From: Nymphaea colorata
Taxonomy: Eukaryota; Streptophyta; Magnoliopsida; Nymphaeales; Nymphaeaceae
Reading direction: 5' to 3'
DNA length: 64,000 bases
Assembly: GCF_008831285.2 (NCBI RefSeq)
Contig: NC_045143.1
Coordinates: 16,962,464 to 17,026,463, forward strand
Under the pieces are notes generated by a model. That model was not told the origin of the DNA. It worked only from the letters and a program-made list of their open reading frames with translations, and made no database searches. Shown one piece after another: positions 1-11,524 of this stretch. Each line of letters starts with the position of its first letter. Position 1 is the first letter of the stretch. The translations under genes and the position numbers were made by a program.

Positions 1-51
1 GTTAATTATATCAAGGAAACCAATCGCTCTACAATCTTCTGGAATACTTAC

Positions 52-1494
52 CAGTGTATGGTGACATTGTTGCTCACATGATTGATCACCTTCACAATAA
101 GTCGGTCCCCTTCACGGGCAACAATCTTGGGCCCTGGAAATTGCCCGTTGATGGTAACGACTGGCTTTGTCTGGCAAAGCCGCGTTATGTTTTTCAGTTG
201 TATCTGCACATGAACGCAACAATCAGTAAATCACAGTGAATCTCTCTCCTTATGTGTGTATTTCTATGTGTATCTAAAAATTAAGATTTTCTTGAACGAT
301 TTTCATGTCATGGAAAACGATGATATGGATGTTTTTGTAGGCAATTTTATGTAATATGCCTTGCCTTTATCAAACTAACTTGGGTTAACAAACTGTATAT
401 TTTCATGAGCTTTCGCATTTTGCTTGCTTAGTATGAGCTTTTCATAACTCAAGGCAATAAAGGCAATGTTTTCTTTAGAAAAGTTAGCCGTTCATCTATT
501 GGTACATGGGTCTTGCTGAACTAGTAGTTCAACCATGTAAAAATGCAAATAAATATATCTAATATGCATGATTTTGCACATGCGTGCCAGTGGTGGAGCC
601 AAAAGTGTTGGGTTGAGGGATACTAATTCAAAAGTGATCTTAGACTCTAGTTAGTGTCGCCAATATATATCAATATAAATGAGCAAATAATTGTAGGCAT
701 TGTATATGCAAATAATAAATTTTGTGCGATCGTGTGGGGAACTGCTCATACATAACCACATGTGGCTCTGCTTCTAGTAGTAGACCCAGTACTCGATATG
801 CACATATAATATAGAATGACCATAAACAAGTTCTTATATGTAGTCGTATTGCCGTGAAGACTTATAAATCGTGTTATCAGAGAAAGCATGCAGTATCTCA
901 AAAGGAGAATTACTCAGAAAGGCACCTATCTTTTAGGTACCCTGGCAAGAGAAACACATTCGCCTCAGGTTTGATCTTTTTCTTTTTTTAACCACAATTT
1001 TTGTTTCGAAGTTGCAAGTAAAAAAGATTCAAGAAAAGACATACTTCTGTCAATATTTCAGCAAGAGATAAGAGCATTTCTTGTAAATTATATATACGAA
1101 GAGTGACACATGCACTGGGTATTATGGGCGCATTTCTCGTGTCGCCCATTTCTTTGAGATGGGCCGAAAATTGTTGAGGCTCCATCAAACACTAAGCATG
1201 GCACGTTTTGACGGATTGATGATAAACGGCCTTCCAAATGTTCGTTTTTGGATAACAGAGAAGTGATGCAAAAGAAAAAACGAAAGAGGGAGAGCGTTCC
1301 TAGACAAGAGAAAAAGAAACGAGCGAGAGAGAGGGATCAGAGGATGGTTGTGTCCTGCAACATACACGAAACAGGTAGTACCGGGTGTTGCCAGTGGACG
1401 CCTGAGCACATGCAATCTGTGACAAAATGCACAAAACAAACACAGGCCAAACCAGAGAGTACTCCATGAAAGTAGCTTTGGGACCGATACCCAT
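52..1494 (-). CDS. Laccase gene 1, 5' part only (exons 1-2)
   Basis: Secreted multicopper oxidase that would oxidise phenolics in the apoplast. Only the first two exons lie in the window: exon 1 at 1366-1494 (43 codons, ATG at 1494, starts [13 protein letters not shown], hydrophobic signal peptide) and exon 2 at 52-203 (152 nt, with NGQFPGPK and the start of the IHWHG copper motif). The exon 2 donor reads CACTG/GTAAGT. Exons 3-6 should lie left of position 1. Both exons and intron 1 (204-1365) are identical to laccase gene 2, offset by 7007 bp. Exon phases match the intact genes, so this is probably a complete gene cut by the window edge, not a pseudogene; that is inference. Confidence 0.9.
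590..790. repeat. MITE-like dispersed repeat in laccase gene 1 intron 1
   Basis: Begins GTGGTGGAGCCAAAAG and ends near ACATGTGGCTCTGCTTC, whose complement (GCAGAGCCACAT) resembles the start. Similar GGAGCCA-type termini are common in plant short repeats. The same element is at 7597-7797. No coding capacity. The boundaries are approximate. Confidence 0.35.
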
Positions 1495-1573
1495 GTCCTC
1501 TCTGCTCGCTATCTCTCTCTCTCTTTGTTCTCTGAGAGAACTACTGCTGAATAAACAAGAGGTCCTTCCAGTT

Positions 1574-1583
1574 TACATATATA
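1574..1583 (-). promoter_or_regulatory. TATA box of laccase gene 1
   Basis: Minus strand TATATATGTA, about 80 nt upstream of the ATG at 1494, followed by a short CT/GA-rich leader. Identical to the element of gene 2. An AC-III-like MYB site (ACCTAAC) lies at 1624-1630. Confidence 0.6.
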
Positions 1584-3335
1584 GGGGAGAGCTCCATGGT
1601 CACTAAGTCGGTATGAATAAATGGTTAGGTGCATTTGAGTAACAGCGTATGCGTGTTACTGCGGAAAGCGTAGGTGAGAGAGCCCGCTCATGCAGCGGTC
1701 CGTTCGTTCGGTTAACCTTGTAGAGTGACTTCAAAGAATAATTGCAGCAGGCCTTCAAAATAATAATTAAGAATTTCCATGGCAAGATTTTGATTAACCA
1801 TCCGCTGTTGAAAATTAAGGTCGATTTTGTATCTGCTGATCCTTCTTGAGAGAAGGTCGTTCAATCTACCACGCCGAAATTGCATGTGCAGTCGCTTGGA
1901 TTTCCCTCCATAATCACAGTTAAGAAGTTTATGTAGTCAATATAGAGAAGGTAACCATGATTACACCACTCGTATTCGGTTTTCTGTGTAGTCATGAATT
2001 CTGTAGAACATTAATTAATTAATTACATATCTTGGATCTCTCATCTTCCTCCATTTCCAAGCAAGGTCGGCTGTTGCCAAGTGCCATTGGACTTGGCTTT
2101 ACAGCCGGCACGTCCACATTGAGTTTCACTTGTCAGGAAAGATAATGCATAATGGCAGCAAGGCTTGGTTTCAAGTTTCGTGCTCGACTGTAAGTTCAGC
2201 AGAAAACTAAGATGCAATATTACGTGCGTGGAGTTTTTAAGCACATAAGTGAGAATAACAGCCACTGATTTCTCGAAGCAGATTTTCTGGGGAAGTGAAT
2301 CGGTCTTTCAATTGACTAATAGCTTATTGTTTTCAATAAATTGATTATTCCACAGGATCAGTTATTATTTCTAAGAATTTCTGTCGCAGACATTGCCGAT
2401 ATTCTCATAGCACAATGATTTTGATCATAATGCATGTTTCTAGAAAATATGATCATTTTGTCATAATGCACGTTTGCCCAAGATTGATGAAGAAATCCCT
2501 TTCAATCTATTTTTGTACGTTCTCATCCTTCAGACACTAAGAGTGCAACGGGCGCAGTAATTCCGCATGATTATTTTTGTCATATTGTTTGCCAAAGATT
2601 AACAAAAACGCACCTAACATTTCTATATATATTGTTGGAAACACAAATAAGTAGTGTCCTGTCAAGAAAATAACCTTATCTGAATTTAATTGTAGCTTTG
2701 TTCTGACTGAGTTACGATAGATTATGCTGCTAAAAAGACTGAAACATGGTCTCAAAGTAATATCAACTGTCCAAGTTGAAGGCCGTGAATCAGATTGTAA
2801 TCTTATAAATCTGGTTTCGCTTCATGTTGTCCTACTAAAAATGAAACTCTTTTGTTAACAGGATACCTCTTAAATTGTCTCGTGCATTATTCTAACCTAA
2901 TTTTTATGTTCATCTTTATTGTACATTTTCAACAAAAGAAATGTTATCTATTAATCCTAAAACCTATTTCCAATTTACAGATTCATCATTCACTATAACA
3001 AACAGCATTATTGGCCATGAATATGATTGCCAAAAATGTTTTTGGCAACGGCTTGAACCTTATCAATGGCTAAGGGCCACAACCCATATTCATGGATTCC
3101 CTGTTTACACATCAAAATAATTTTTCCTAGAACATTATCACGCATAATTTATCTATAAGAATAACTAAACGAATTAAGAAGCGGCGACGGCCTTGTTTAA
3201 TTTTCTGGCTCCTAGTTACCACACAGCACCCCATACATATGATCCGCAGCTTACTAGAAATGGATACAGAATCGCTACATAGCGTATGTATTGATTATCT
3301 TTGGAACATAACAATCCACAGTATTTTAATTTGGT

Positions 3336-4000
3336 CTTGGGTATTAACATAAGCAACGGAAAATATCATATGATCAAATTGGCGTTATTTTCAGAGTGCT
3401 GAACACGTGCGTGTCTATTATCTTTGTTATAAGCGCCACGCGCAGCAGAATTAGAAAGGAAAGCTCGAATATGAAAATCGGTGAGCAACTTTGTTTGTAC
3501 AAATTTCTTTTGCTTTTAATACGAGGGAAGAAGTAACGCATGAGATAGATCTCGGTGGCTTGTTTTTCATCTGAAAAAAATAAAAGAGATGCGATGCCGA
3601 TGGCCACCATCCATATTCCACAGACTAATCAAATTTCAACGTCCCAACATTTTCTGCTTCCTAATTCGTCAACTTCTCTCCTTTGCTATTCGAACCTAAT
3701 TTCTCCGTCTTGCAACGTTTGATGTTACGTTGCATTAATTCTTGGGTCTAATATAATCCACTGGACAATATCATGTGTTCAAATTGGTGATATTGTTGCA
3801 CGTCTGAAACAAGAGCCACGTCCAGCAGAACTAGACAGGAAACCACGAATATAAAAATTCGGGAGCAACTTTGATTGTATAAAGTTCTTTTGCTTTTATT
3901 GCAAGAGACAGATCTTGGTGGCTTGTTTTTCATCCAAAAAAATAAAAGAGATGCGATGGCCACCATCGACCATATTCCATCGACTAGTCAAATTTTCAAC
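3336..4000. repeat. Imperfect direct repeat pair in laccase spacer (left copy)
   Basis: Copies 3336-3640 and 3741-4000 share blocks such as CTTGGGT, ATATCAT, GAGCAACTTTG, TTCTTTTGCTTTTA, GGTGGCTTGTTTTTCATC and AATAAAAGAGATGCGATG, with indels between them. An old local duplication of about 0.3 kb with roughly 100 bp between copies. Confidence 0.8.
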
Positions 4001-4229
4001 CTCGAACATTTTGTGTGTCATAATATATACGCGAAGGGATAAATCGAGATCACGCCCATGTTGCATTAATATACACTGAAAGTTGAAACGGTTCGTGTAC
4101 AACGGACAACCTCTAATCCATACTTTTTCATATCATATTTGCTTCGTGTTCCCTCTCTAGATCTGTTCCATCTGCTGTTTGCTTTTTGCATGATATGGAT
4201 ACTTGTATCATATCAATTTTCCATTTTTG

Positions 4230-4232
<3 letters not shown>

Positions 4233-4263
<31 letters not shown>
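4233..4263. repeat. GA microsatellite, 31 nt
   Basis: Uninterrupted GA dinucleotides; two bases shorter than its duplicate at 11240-11272. It is the only difference I found inside the duplicated part. Confidence 0.9.
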
Positions 4264-4266
<3 letters not shown>

Positions 4267-4515
4267 AACCACAAACTGCGTTTGTTTCATATAACCACAG
4301 GCTGCCTAAAACAAATTAAAGAAGGAAAAATTATTCTACAACTAAACAAGAAATCATTGAAATACATATATTGAAAAAAACACGACGCACAACTGCACAA
4401 GTGAATACCAACAAGAAAGGCTACATGAAAGCAGTAACCCAAAATTGAGATCAGGTGAATTGGCCAATTGAGGTGCACAAAACTTGTTCCAAATTTGACC
4501 GCATCTTATTTGTTG

Positions 4516-7500
4516 TCAACACTTTGGAAGATCAGATGGTGGTGGAGGCAGCTTTTGATTGGGCTTCTCTCCATCTAAGACCACCCAAGCCATTTTAAGG
4601 CCCCAACTGGTGTGCACCTCCAGGTGACAATGCATGAACCACACACCTGCCATCATCACGCACAAGCAAATTACGTTAATCAATCAAACTAACAGGAAGA
4701 AACTTGATCAGGTTAAGTAAAATTAACTTGAAAATTGTGAAGAACACAATTAAGCTGGGCCAGGCCCGGCTGGTTGTGTAGAAATTCATCCCTCACTCTT
4801 AAAAAAGAGAAACAATTATTCATCTCACCTGGGTTGTCAGCCAAGAACCGGATCGCCACCCATCCTCCACTTGGCACTCCGATCGTATTCCGCTCCATTG
4901 GGTCCAGCAAATTGAAATTGAGGAGGTCCTTATTTGGGTCATAATTTCCAAAACCTTGTCCCACCACAAAGAAATTGAAGCCATGAAGATGGAGGGGATG
5001 GCTCTCCGCCCCCAGAATGCTGGTGTCTTGCATCACCAACTGCACACTCGTGTTGTATTTCAGAACCACCACCTTGGTATCGTTGATCACTCGAGTATTG
5101 TTTGGTGGAGTGCCAGTGTAGTTGAAGGGAATAAGAGGTTGGCTAGGAAAGTCGGTAGAGTAAACCCCATTAGATTGACCAAAAAAGTGGGATTGAAGGA
5201 GTGCAGTAGTAGGAAGAACGAAGGAGACATTGTTCACGGAGGCAGAAAACCTTGTCCCGTTTGGGCCTTGGCACGTTTGGTTCTTAGGACAAGGAAGAGT
5301 CCCCAGTCCCACAGTGAAGAAGAAGTGTCTGTCGACTGTTTCAGGAACGTTTGCCGGAAACCTTCCACTTGCTAAGCTTCGAAACTTCCTACTAAAATTC
5401 ATGGCAAAACTGCTGTCGTTTAAAGCAGGAAGGGTAGGCATGATGAGTGAGGTCTTGGGAGTAGGAGGAAAGTAATGGCGGCCTTGTTTGACTTTGTATT
5501 GCAGGAGGCCAACTGTTGTAGAGTTGTCAAATGTTCCTTGACCAGTAGCATACGGTCTTGCAGCCATAAGGAAGGTGCTGTTTGGGACAGGGGTGTAACA
5601 TGTCTTGGCATGAAGGAGGACGTTGGTGGTTTGGCCTGGTGTTATGACCACAACCTCAGTTTTGAAGGGCTTTGTGTAGATGGCATCAGCTTCTACCACC
5701 GTAAGAGTGTGGTTGGCAATGCTAAAGAACAGCTCGTCATTGAGTGCAGCATTGATCAGGCGAAGCAGGTACGTCTTGCCGGGAGTGACGCTTAGCTTGA
5801 AAGTATCTGCATCAAAGTGAACAAAAAAAGTGCATTAAAATTTGATACTTCATAGGATACACATATTTTATAGTATATATGTTTTTTTGTATTCGTGTCC
5901 TTGACCACTTACTAAATCCACCGTTAAAGACGTCATGTTTCTTAAGATCTCAAAATTTGATCACCGGAAATGGAATTATATATATCGGCTGATTAACATT
6001 GTAATATACCTTTAGATGAGCAATTGTAAAGCATTCCTGGAAGGCCATTAATAGTGTAAGAATCAGACACATTAGGACCTCCACCAGTCCTTAAAGCCTG
6101 AGCTATCACCGCTTCTGGATCCGCATTAAACCATTCCCCTGCACATATTTTCCAAAAAAGGATGGCCTGAGAACTTGTAACTCCAAATGCGAAACTGAAT
6201 TCCTGCACTACCATTAATGATTCCATACTGTCAAATATATATGCCACATGAGGACGCTACGTCTAGAGTTTGCGTCCATGGGACAGAGTTATAGAACATA
6301 GACACCTCATGGAGCAGCAACAAATAACATATTTTTGCTTCATATGAAGTATTGACGAGCAGTGGTTGCATCTATCTCCGTGCCACATGCAACAAAAAGG
6401 CCATAAGAAGAAGATGGGAGACGTAATTGAGAAGCATTACCAAAGACAATGGGAACTTCTTTGTGGGGTTTAGGGAAAGGGTAGGACGTGTTATGCATGG
6501 GGAGGATGACCAATGGCCCATAAATGGTAGCCCTCATCCAAGAGTCATGGGCGTGATAGAAGAGTGTCCCTCTCTGTCCTGTGATTGTGAAGTTGTACAC
6601 ATAAGTTTGTCCCGTTTGAATTGGACACTGCGTTACGTAAGCAGGGCCGTCTGCCCATGCACTGTTGAGCTGCCGAACTCCGTGCCTGTACCCGAAACAA
6701 GAATCAAAGTGTAGAATTCAGGTGCTTATATAATAATTACAGTTCGTATTTCACATTTTATTACAGAATGAATGCAAAGGAATTTGGAGAATCAATTAGC
6801 TTAGGTAATTGGACGCAATTCTACTACCTTCATGTTATCCCAACAGATGCAAATTAAAGCGGATAATGCATTCTGGCCTTCTCTAACTTGACTGTCTTAA
6901 GTCGTGCTTAAATATGAGATGATCATGGAACACACACACACACACGCACACATATATATATATAGTTGGCCTGTTTGGAAGACAGCCTTGGTCACGTTTC
7001 ATTGCATGTTAATTATATCAAGGAAACCAATCGCTCTACAATCTTCTGGAATACTTACCAGTGTATGGTGACATTGTTGCTCACATGATTGATCACCTTC
7101 ACAATAAGTCGGTCCCCTTCACGGGCAACAATCTTGGGCCCTGGAAATTGCCCGTTGATGGTAACGACTGGCTTTGTCTGGCAAAGCCGCGTTATGTTTT
7201 TCAGTTGTATCTGCACATGAACGCAACAATCAGTAAATCACAGTGAATCTCTCTCCTTATGTGTGTATTTCTATGTGTATCTAAAAATTAAGATTTTCTT
7301 GAACGATTTTCATGTCATGGAAAACGATGATATGGATGTTTTTGTAGGCAATTTTATGTAATATGCCTTGCCTTTATCAAACTAACTTGGGTTAACAAAC
7401 TGTATATTTTCATGAGCTTTCGCATTTTGCTTGCTTAGTATGAGCTTTTCATAACTCAAGGCAATAAAGGCAATGTTTTCTTTAGAAAAGTTAGCCGTTC

Positions 7501-8501
7501 ATCTATTGGTACATGGGTCTTGCTGAACTAGTAGTTCAACCATGTAAAAATGCAAATAAATATATCTAATATGCATGATTTTGCACATGCGTGCCAGTGG
7601 TGGAGCCAAAAGTGTTGGGTTGAGGGATACTAATTCAAAAGTGATCTTAGACTCTAGTTAGTGTCGCCAATATATATCAATATAAATGAGCAAATAATTG
7701 TAGGCATTGTATATGCAAATAATAAATTTTGTGCGATCGTGTGGGGAACTGCTCATACATAACCACATGTGGCTCTGCTTCTAGTAGTAGACCCAGTACT
7801 CGATATGCACATATAATATAGAATGACCATAAACAAGTTCTTATATGTAGTCGTATTGCCGTGAAGACTTATAAATCGTGTTATCAGAGAAAGCATGCAG
7901 TATCTCAAAAGGAGAATTACTCAGAAAGGCACCTATCTTTTAGGTACCCTGGCAAGAGAAACACATTCGCCTCAGGTTTGATCTTTTTCTTTTTTTAACC
8001 ACAATTTTTGTTTCGAAGTTGCAAGTAAAAAAGATTCAAGAAAAGACATACTTCTGTCAATATTTCAGCAAGAGATAAGAGCATTTCTTGTAAATTATAT
8101 ATACGAAGAGTGACACATGCACTGGGTATTATGGGCGCATTTCTCGTGTCGCCCATTTCTTTGAGATGGGCCGAAAATTGTTGAGGCTCCATCAAACACT
8201 AAGCATGGCACGTTTTGACGGATTGATGATAAACGGCCTTCCAAATGTTCGTTTTTGGATAACAGAGAAGTGATGCAAAAGAAAAAACGAAAGAGGGAGA
8301 GCGTTCCTAGACAAGAGAAAAAGAAACGAGCGAGAGAGAGGGATCAGAGGATGGTTGTGTCCTGCAACATACACGAAACAGGTAGTACCGGGTGTTGCCA
8401 GTGGACGCCTGAGCACATGCAATCTGTGACAAAATGCACAAAACAAACACAGGCCAAACCAGAGAGTACTCCATGAAAGTAGCTTTGGGACCGATACCCA
8501 T
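4516..8501 (-). CDS. Laccase gene 2 (multicopper oxidase), complete, 6 exons, 587 aa
   Basis: Exons, 5' to 3' on the minus strand: 8373-8501, 7059-7210, 6441-6685, 6010-6138, 4829-5806, 4516-4646; they sum to 1764 nt in one open frame ending [10 protein letters not shown]-stop. Splice sites are GT-AG and exon sizes (152, 245, 129, about 980, 131) follow the standard plant laccase pattern. The protein has a signal peptide (about residues 1-32), the copper motifs [15 protein letters not shown] and [12 protein letters not shown] (leucine at the axial type-1 position, as usual in plant laccases), and many N-glycosylation sequons. Family role: oxidation of monolignols or flavonoids with reduction of O2 to water in the cell wall. 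Exon 5 carries a miR397-type site. About 93 percent identical to gene 3 over exon 5, by eye. I cannot assign a specific LAC number. Confidence 0.95.
5737..5757 (-). promoter_or_regulatory. miR397-type target site in laccase gene 2 exon 5
   Basis: The plus strand here reads TCATTGAGTGCAGCATTGAT plus C, nearly the mature miR397 sequence itself, so the minus-strand mRNA is its complement. From the family sequence as I know it, pairing has one G:U wobble near miRNA position 15 and a mismatch only at the last base; seed and cleavage positions (10-11) are perfect. It lies in the conserved [11 protein letters not shown] coding stretch, where known laccase sites occur. Confidence 0.85.
6932..6965. 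repeat. CA/TA microsatellite in laccase gene 2 intron 2
   Basis: A run of CA dinucleotides followed by TA dinucleotides. The intron of gene 3 lacks it. Confidence 0.8.
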
Positions 8502-8580
8502 GTCCTCTCTGCTCGCTATCTCTCTCTCTCTTTGTTCTCTGAGAGAACTACTGCTGAATAAACAAGAGGTCCTTCCAGTT

Positions 8581-8590
8581 TACATATATA
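8581..8590 (-). promoter_or_regulatory. TATA box of laccase gene 2
   Basis: Minus strand CCTATATATGTA about 80 nt before the start codon at 8501, giving a predicted leader of roughly 50 nt containing a GA/CT-rich stretch. Position and spacing match gene 3, where the equivalent element is CTATATAAAC. Confidence 0.65.
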
Positions 8591-8630
8591 GGGGAGAGCT
8601 CCATGGTCACTAAGTCGGTATGAATAAATG

Positions 8631-8683
8631 GTTAGGTGCATTTGAGTAACAGCGTATGCGTGTTACTGCGGAAAGCGTAGGTG
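8631..8683 (-). promoter_or_regulatory. AC-element-like MYB sites upstream of laccase gene 2
   Basis: Minus strand ACCTAAC at 8631-8637 and CACCTAC at 8678-8684, 130-180 nt upstream of the ATG. AC elements (ACCTACC, ACCAACC, ACCTAAC) are the known binding sites of lignin MYB factors. Gene 1 has the identical pair at 1624-1676; gene 3 has weaker counterparts (ACCTAAT at 15318-15324, CCACCTAC near 15353-15360). Motifs this short can arise by chance, but similar placement in both promoter types supports them. Confidence 0.4.
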
Positions 8684-10342
8684 AGAGAGCCCGCTCATGC
8701 AGCGGTCCGTTCGTTCGGTTAACCTTGTAGAGTGACTTCAAAGAATAATTGCAGCAGGCCTTCAAAATAATAATTAAGAATTTCCATGGCAAGATTTTGA
8801 TTAACCATCCGCTGTTGAAAATTAAGGTCGATTTTGTATCTGCTGATCCTTCTTGAGAGAAGGTCGTTCAATCTACCACGCCGAAATTGCATGTGCAGTC
8901 GCTTGGATTTCCCTCCATAATCACAGTTAAGAAGTTTATGTAGTCAATATAGAGAAGGTAACCATGATTACACCACTCGTATTCGGTTTTCTGTGTAGTC
9001 ATGAATTCTGTAGAACATTAATTAATTAATTACATATCTTGGATCTCTCATCTTCCTCCATTTCCAAGCAAGGTCGGCTGTTGCCAAGTGCCATTGGACT
9101 TGGCTTTACAGCCGGCACGTCCACATTGAGTTTCACTTGTCAGGAAAGATAATGCATAATGGCAGCAAGGCTTGGTTTCAAGTTTCGTGCTCGACTGTAA
9201 GTTCAGCAGAAAACTAAGATGCAATATTACGTGCGTGGAGTTTTTAAGCACATAAGTGAGAATAACAGCCACTGATTTCTCGAAGCAGATTTTCTGGGGA
9301 AGTGAATCGGTCTTTCAATTGACTAATAGCTTATTGTTTTCAATAAATTGATTATTCCACAGGATCAGTTATTATTTCTAAGAATTTCTGTCGCAGACAT
9401 TGCCGATATTCTCATAGCACAATGATTTTGATCATAATGCATGTTTCTAGAAAATATGATCATTTTGTCATAATGCACGTTTGCCCAAGATTGATGAAGA
9501 AATCCCTTTCAATCTATTTTTGTACGTTCTCATCCTTCAGACACTAAGAGTGCAACGGGCGCAGTAATTCCGCATGATTATTTTTGTCATATTGTTTGCC
9601 AAAGATTAACAAAAACGCACCTAACATTTCTATATATATTGTTGGAAACACAAATAAGTAGTGTCCTGTCAAGAAAATAACCTTATCTGAATTTAATTGT
9701 AGCTTTGTTCTGACTGAGTTACGATAGATTATGCTGCTAAAAAGACTGAAACATGGTCTCAAAGTAATATCAACTGTCCAAGTTGAAGGCCGTGAATCAG
9801 ATTGTAATCTTATAAATCTGGTTTCGCTTCATGTTGTCCTACTAAAAATGAAACTCTTTTGTTAACAGGATACCTCTTAAATTGTCTCGTGCATTATTCT
9901 AACCTAATTTTTATGTTCATCTTTATTGTACATTTTCAACAAAAGAAATGTTATCTATTAATCCTAAAACCTATTTCCAATTTACAGATTCATCATTCAC
10001 TATAACAAACAGCATTATTGGCCATGAATATGATTGCCAAAAATGTTTTTGGCAACGGCTTGAACCTTATCAATGGCTAAGGGCCACAACCCATATTCAT
10101 GGATTCCCTGTTTACACATCAAAATAATTTTTCCTAGAACATTATCACGCATAATTTATCTATAAGAATAACTAAACGAATTAAGAAGCGGCGACGGCCT
10201 TGTTTAATTTTCTGGCTCCTAGTTACCACACAGCACCCCATACATATGATCCGCAGCTTACTAGAAATGGATACAGAATCGCTACATAGCGTATGTATTG
10301 ATTATCTTTGGAACATAACAATCCACAGTATTTTAATTTGGT

Positions 10343-11007
10343 CTTGGGTATTAACATAAGCAACGGAAAATATCATATGATCAAATTGGCGTTATTTTCA
10401 GAGTGCTGAACACGTGCGTGTCTATTATCTTTGTTATAAGCGCCACGCGCAGCAGAATTAGAAAGGAAAGCTCGAATATGAAAATCGGTGAGCAACTTTG
10501 TTTGTACAAATTTCTTTTGCTTTTAATACGAGGGAAGAAGTAACGCATGAGATAGATCTCGGTGGCTTGTTTTTCATCTGAAAAAAATAAAAGAGATGCG
10601 ATGCCGATGGCCACCATCCATATTCCACAGACTAATCAAATTTCAACGTCCCAACATTTTCTGCTTCCTAATTCGTCAACTTCTCTCCTTTGCTATTCGA
10701 ACCTAATTTCTCCGTCTTGCAACGTTTGATGTTACGTTGCATTAATTCTTGGGTCTAATATAATCCACTGGACAATATCATGTGTTCAAATTGGTGATAT
10801 TGTTGCACGTCTGAAACAAGAGCCACGTCCAGCAGAACTAGACAGGAAACCACGAATATAAAAATTCGGGAGCAACTTTGATTGTATAAAGTTCTTTTGC
10901 TTTTATTGCAAGAGACAGATCTTGGTGGCTTGTTTTTCATCCAAAAAAATAAAAGAGATGCGATGGCCACCATCGACCATATTCCATCGACTAGTCAAAT
11001 TTTCAAC
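10343..11007. repeat. Imperfect direct repeat pair in laccase spacer (right copy)
   Basis: Same pair as at 3336-4000, carried by the 7-kb duplication (10343-10647 and 10748-11007). Confidence 0.8.
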
Positions 11008-11236
11008 CTCGAACATTTTGTGTGTCATAATATATACGCGAAGGGATAAATCGAGATCACGCCCATGTTGCATTAATATACACTGAAAGTTGAAACGGTT
11101 CGTGTACAACGGACAACCTCTAATCCATACTTTTTCATATCATATTTGCTTCGTGTTCCCTCTCTAGATCTGTTCCATCTGCTGTTTGCTTTTTGCATGA
11201 TATGGATACTTGTATCATATCAATTTTCCATTTTTG

Positions 11237-11239
<3 letters not shown>

Positions 11240-11272
<33 letters not shown>
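11240..11272. repeat. GA microsatellite, 33 nt
   Basis: Duplicate of the tract at 4233-4263, with one extra GA unit. Confidence 0.9.
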
Positions 11273-11275
<3 letters not shown>

Positions 11276-11524
11276 AACCACAAACTGCGTTTGTTTCATA
11301 TAACCACAGGCTGCCTAAAACAAATTAAAGAAGGAAAAATTATTCTACAACTAAACAAGAAATCATTGAAATACATATATTGAAAAAAACACGACGCACA
11401 ACTGCACAAGTGAATACCAACAAGAAAGGCTACATGAAAGCAGTAACCCAAAATTGAGATCAGGTGAATTGGCCAATTGTGGTGCACAAAACTTGTTCCA
11501 AATTTGACCGCATCTTATTTGTTG

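Larger units (their letters stand above)
1..4470. repeat. Left copy of 7-kb tandem segmental duplication (visible part)
   Basis: Position 1 corresponds to 7008. The sequence stays identical through laccase exon 2, intron 1, exon 1, promoter and intergenic spacer up to 4470, except for the GA microsatellite (31 nt here, 33 nt in the other copy). After 4471 the comparison falls to ordinary paralogue divergence. The unit should extend left of the window to about -2540. Confidence 0.95.
1495..4515. other. Intergenic spacer between laccase genes 1 and 2
   Basis: Contains the promoter of gene 1, AT-rich DNA, an imperfect direct repeat (3336-3640 and 3741-4000) and a GA microsatellite at 4233-4263. 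I see no credible coding sequence; open frames are short and unlike known proteins. Confidence 0.7.
7008..11479. repeat. Right copy of 7-kb tandem segmental duplication (matching part)
   Basis: Matches 1-4470 with offset 7007, becoming 7009 after the GA tract. The whole duplicated unit is inferred to be about 4471-11479, that is laccase gene 2 plus its upstream spacer. Confidence 0.95.
8502..11524. other. Intergenic spacer between laccase genes 2 and 3
   Basis: Near-exact copy of the spacer at 1495-4515. Holds the gene 2 promoter, direct repeats at 10343-10647 and 10748-11007, and GA microsatellite 11240-11272. No gene seen. Confidence 0.7.
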
